From Pseudomonadota bacterium (GTDB taxonomy: Bacteria; Pseudomonadota; Alphaproteobacteria; Rhizobiales; Afifellaceae), in contig JAEZEK010000313.1 in NCBI GenBank assembly GCA_023417735.1, forward strand, positions 1 through 6,216: a stretch of DNA of 6,216 nt. Reading direction: 5' to 3'. The notes below the pieces were generated by a model. The model did not search any database. It was not told the DNA's origin and saw only the letters and a program-made list of their open reading frames with translations. Both the position numbers and the translations under genes were made by a program. Positions 4,988 to 6,216 of this stretch are shown here, one piece after another. Position 1 is the stretch's first letter, and each line of letters starts with the position of its first letter.

Positions 4988-6216
4988 GCGCGACGGTGAG
5001 GTGCGGGAACCGCTCCGCCCCGCCCCTTGCAAGGTCCCCCGTCACGGCCTCCGCCCAACGCATGCCGAGGATTGCGCCCTTCTCCGCGCCCGAGATGAGG
5101 TTGCCGCTGATGAGCGCCGGGCCGGCTCCCTCCACCACGCTGACGCCGATGCCGATCCGCGTTCGGCGCAGCACGTTCCCCGTCGCGGAGACGTCGCGGA
5201 GATAGGGACCCCAGCCGAGCTGAAGGCCGATCCAGGCGTTCTCGACCACGTTGCCGGTGACGGCGATGTCGGCTTCGGCGCTGATCCCCGCGCCGACCGG
5301 CTCGCCGCCGTTCGGCAGCCTTGTATGCCCGCGCATGTTCCGGATCAGGTTGCCGGAGCAGACGCCGAGCCGCCCGCCGTAGTCCATCAGGTTGGCGAAC
5401 GATATCCCGAGCGCAGCGTCGTCGATGAGGTTGCCTGAGACGATCGCGCCCTCGAAGGCGAACTCGACGTAGAGCGCCGTCTCGCCGGAGCGCGTGCAGA
5501 TGTTCCCCGTCACCTGCAGGTCGTCCGAGGAGAAGCAGCGGATCGCCGAGAAGTCGCAGTCGTCGACGCGGTTGTCGGCGACGATCACACCGTTCGCCTT
5601 GGCGAGGTTGATGCCGTTGCCGTACTGGCCGGTGCCGCCGGAGCGCGCCCGGATGCGGCTCACGCGGTTGCCGCGCACGATGGTGTCGTCCGCGCCCTCG
5701 TCGTAGCGGTGCACCAGGATGCCGGTGTCGCCGCAATCGGAGACGTCGTTCTCCGTCACGGCCATCCCGCGCGACTGCACGAGCCGGATCCCGGCGACGC
5801 GGGCCGAGACGATGCGCGACCGGGCGACCCGTCCCGCGCAACCCGCGAGCGCGACGCCCGACGCGCTGCTGCCGGTGATCGCGCAGTCCTCCACGATCGC
5901 CTCCTCGAGGCCGCTGCAATGGAGAAGCCCGTCGACGCCGTCGGCGAGCGGGCGCCCGGCGCCGTCGAGGATCACGCCCTCCAGCCTGCAACTCCGCGTG
6001 CGCTCGGCCCGCAGGAGATAGTTGCCGCCGCGGAAGACGAGGCGCGTCTCGCCCGGGATGCCGACGATCTTCGCGGGCGGCGTGAGGTCGATGGCGGCGA
6101 TCTCGTAGCGGCCGGGGGGCATGAAGACCGGCCGGCCGGTCGCCTCAGCCCGCACGAGCGCATCGCGCAGCGCGGCGCTCTGGTCTCCGCCGGCGCGCGG
6201 CCGCACGCCCTCCGAG
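4971..6216 (-). CDS. TIGR03808-like Tat-exported parallel beta-helix protein (5' end beyond window)
   Basis: At least 414 residues of a right-handed parallel beta-helix protein, resembling the TIGR03808 family of Tat-translocated repeat proteins of unknown function found in rhizobia-like bacteria. Positions are counted from an in-frame GTG at 6206. GGDQSAALRDAL (6-17) and MPPGRYEI (29-36) are the N-terminal cap common to pectate-lyase-like helices. From about residue 75 to 385 come helix rungs with asparagines at 153, 180, 212, 235, 259, 286, 319, 344 and 369, usually within xxGNxI/V. The frame stays open upstream of the GTG to the window edge (Ser-Glu-Gly). GVRP followed by DQSAAL matches an internal stretch of the family, so the GTG is probably not the start. 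The twin-arginine signal should lie past 6216. No catalytic residues of pectate lyases are identifiable. The 3' end overlaps the convergent asparaginase gene by 17 bp. Confidence 0.85.
   Translation of the reverse strand, partial: SEGVRPRAGGDQSAALRDALVRAEATGRPVFMPPGRYEIAAIDLTPPAKIVGIPGETRLVFRGGNYLLRAERTRSCRLEGVILDGAGRPLADGVDGLLHCSGLEEAIVEDCAITGSSASGVALAGCAGRVARSRIVSARVAGIRLVQSRGMAVTENDVSDCGDTGILVHRYDEGADDTIVRGNRVSRIRARSGGTGQYGNGINLAKANGVIVADNRVDDCDFSAIRCFSSDDLQVTGNICTRSGETALYVEFAFEGAIVSGNLIDDAALGISFANLMDYGGRLGVCSGNLIRNMRGHTRLPNGGEPVGAGISAEADIAVTGNVVENAWIGLQLGWGPYLRDVSATGNVLRRTRIGIGVSVVEGAGPALISGNLISGAEKGAILGMRWAEAVTGDLARGGAERFPHLTVALNRAG

Noticed and set aside
3895..5205. A 436-codon plus-strand frame overlapping the asparaginase in another frame
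   Set aside because: It is extremely Arg-rich and lacks any motif. The asparaginase frame carries all family motifs.

Overview
The window looks like ordinary chromosomal DNA of a GC-rich alphaproteobacterium, most likely of the order Hyphomicrobiales (Rhizobiales). The lineage call rests on the gene families recognised here: a Tat-type TIGR03808-like beta-helix protein, a DUF3750 protein, a short SleB-like cell wall hydrolase and a Rhizobium etli-type (ReAV-like) L-asparaginase. Codon usage is uniformly GC-rich. I see no tRNA, rRNA, CRISPR array, insertion sequence, phage gene or integrase.

Layout from left to right. Positions 1-37 are a nearly pure C tract that looks like a contig-end sequencing artefact. 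A minus-strand secreted cell wall hydrolase follows (51-563). Next is a 414-bp divergent intergenic region (564-977) that is less GC-rich than the genes. A plus-strand pair comes next: an SCP-x-like thiolase (978-2141) and a membrane-anchored alpha/beta hydrolase (2210-3313, or from 2138 if the GTG overlapping the thiolase stop is used). The hydrolase runs tail-to-tail into a minus-strand DUF3750 membrane-anchored protein (3176-3907), overlapping it by 138 bp. A 63-bp divergent spacer then separates DUF3750 from a plus-strand ReAV-type L-asparaginase (3971-4987). Its 3' end overlaps by 17 bp a minus-strand parallel beta-helix protein (4971-6216), which runs off the right edge.

Functionally this is a mix of housekeeping and accessory metabolism: cell wall remodelling, acyl-CoA chemistry, an esterase-type hydrolase, asparagine breakdown and an exported beta-helix protein. 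Only the thiolase and hydrolase plausibly form an operon. I do not see a coherent new multi-gene system. The points most worth a second look are the long antisense overlap at the hydrolase/DUF3750 junction, a possible permuted papain-like active site with Ser in place of Cys in DUF3750, the asparagine ladder in the beta-helix protein, and the start-codon questions for the thiolase, hydrolase and beta-helix genes.
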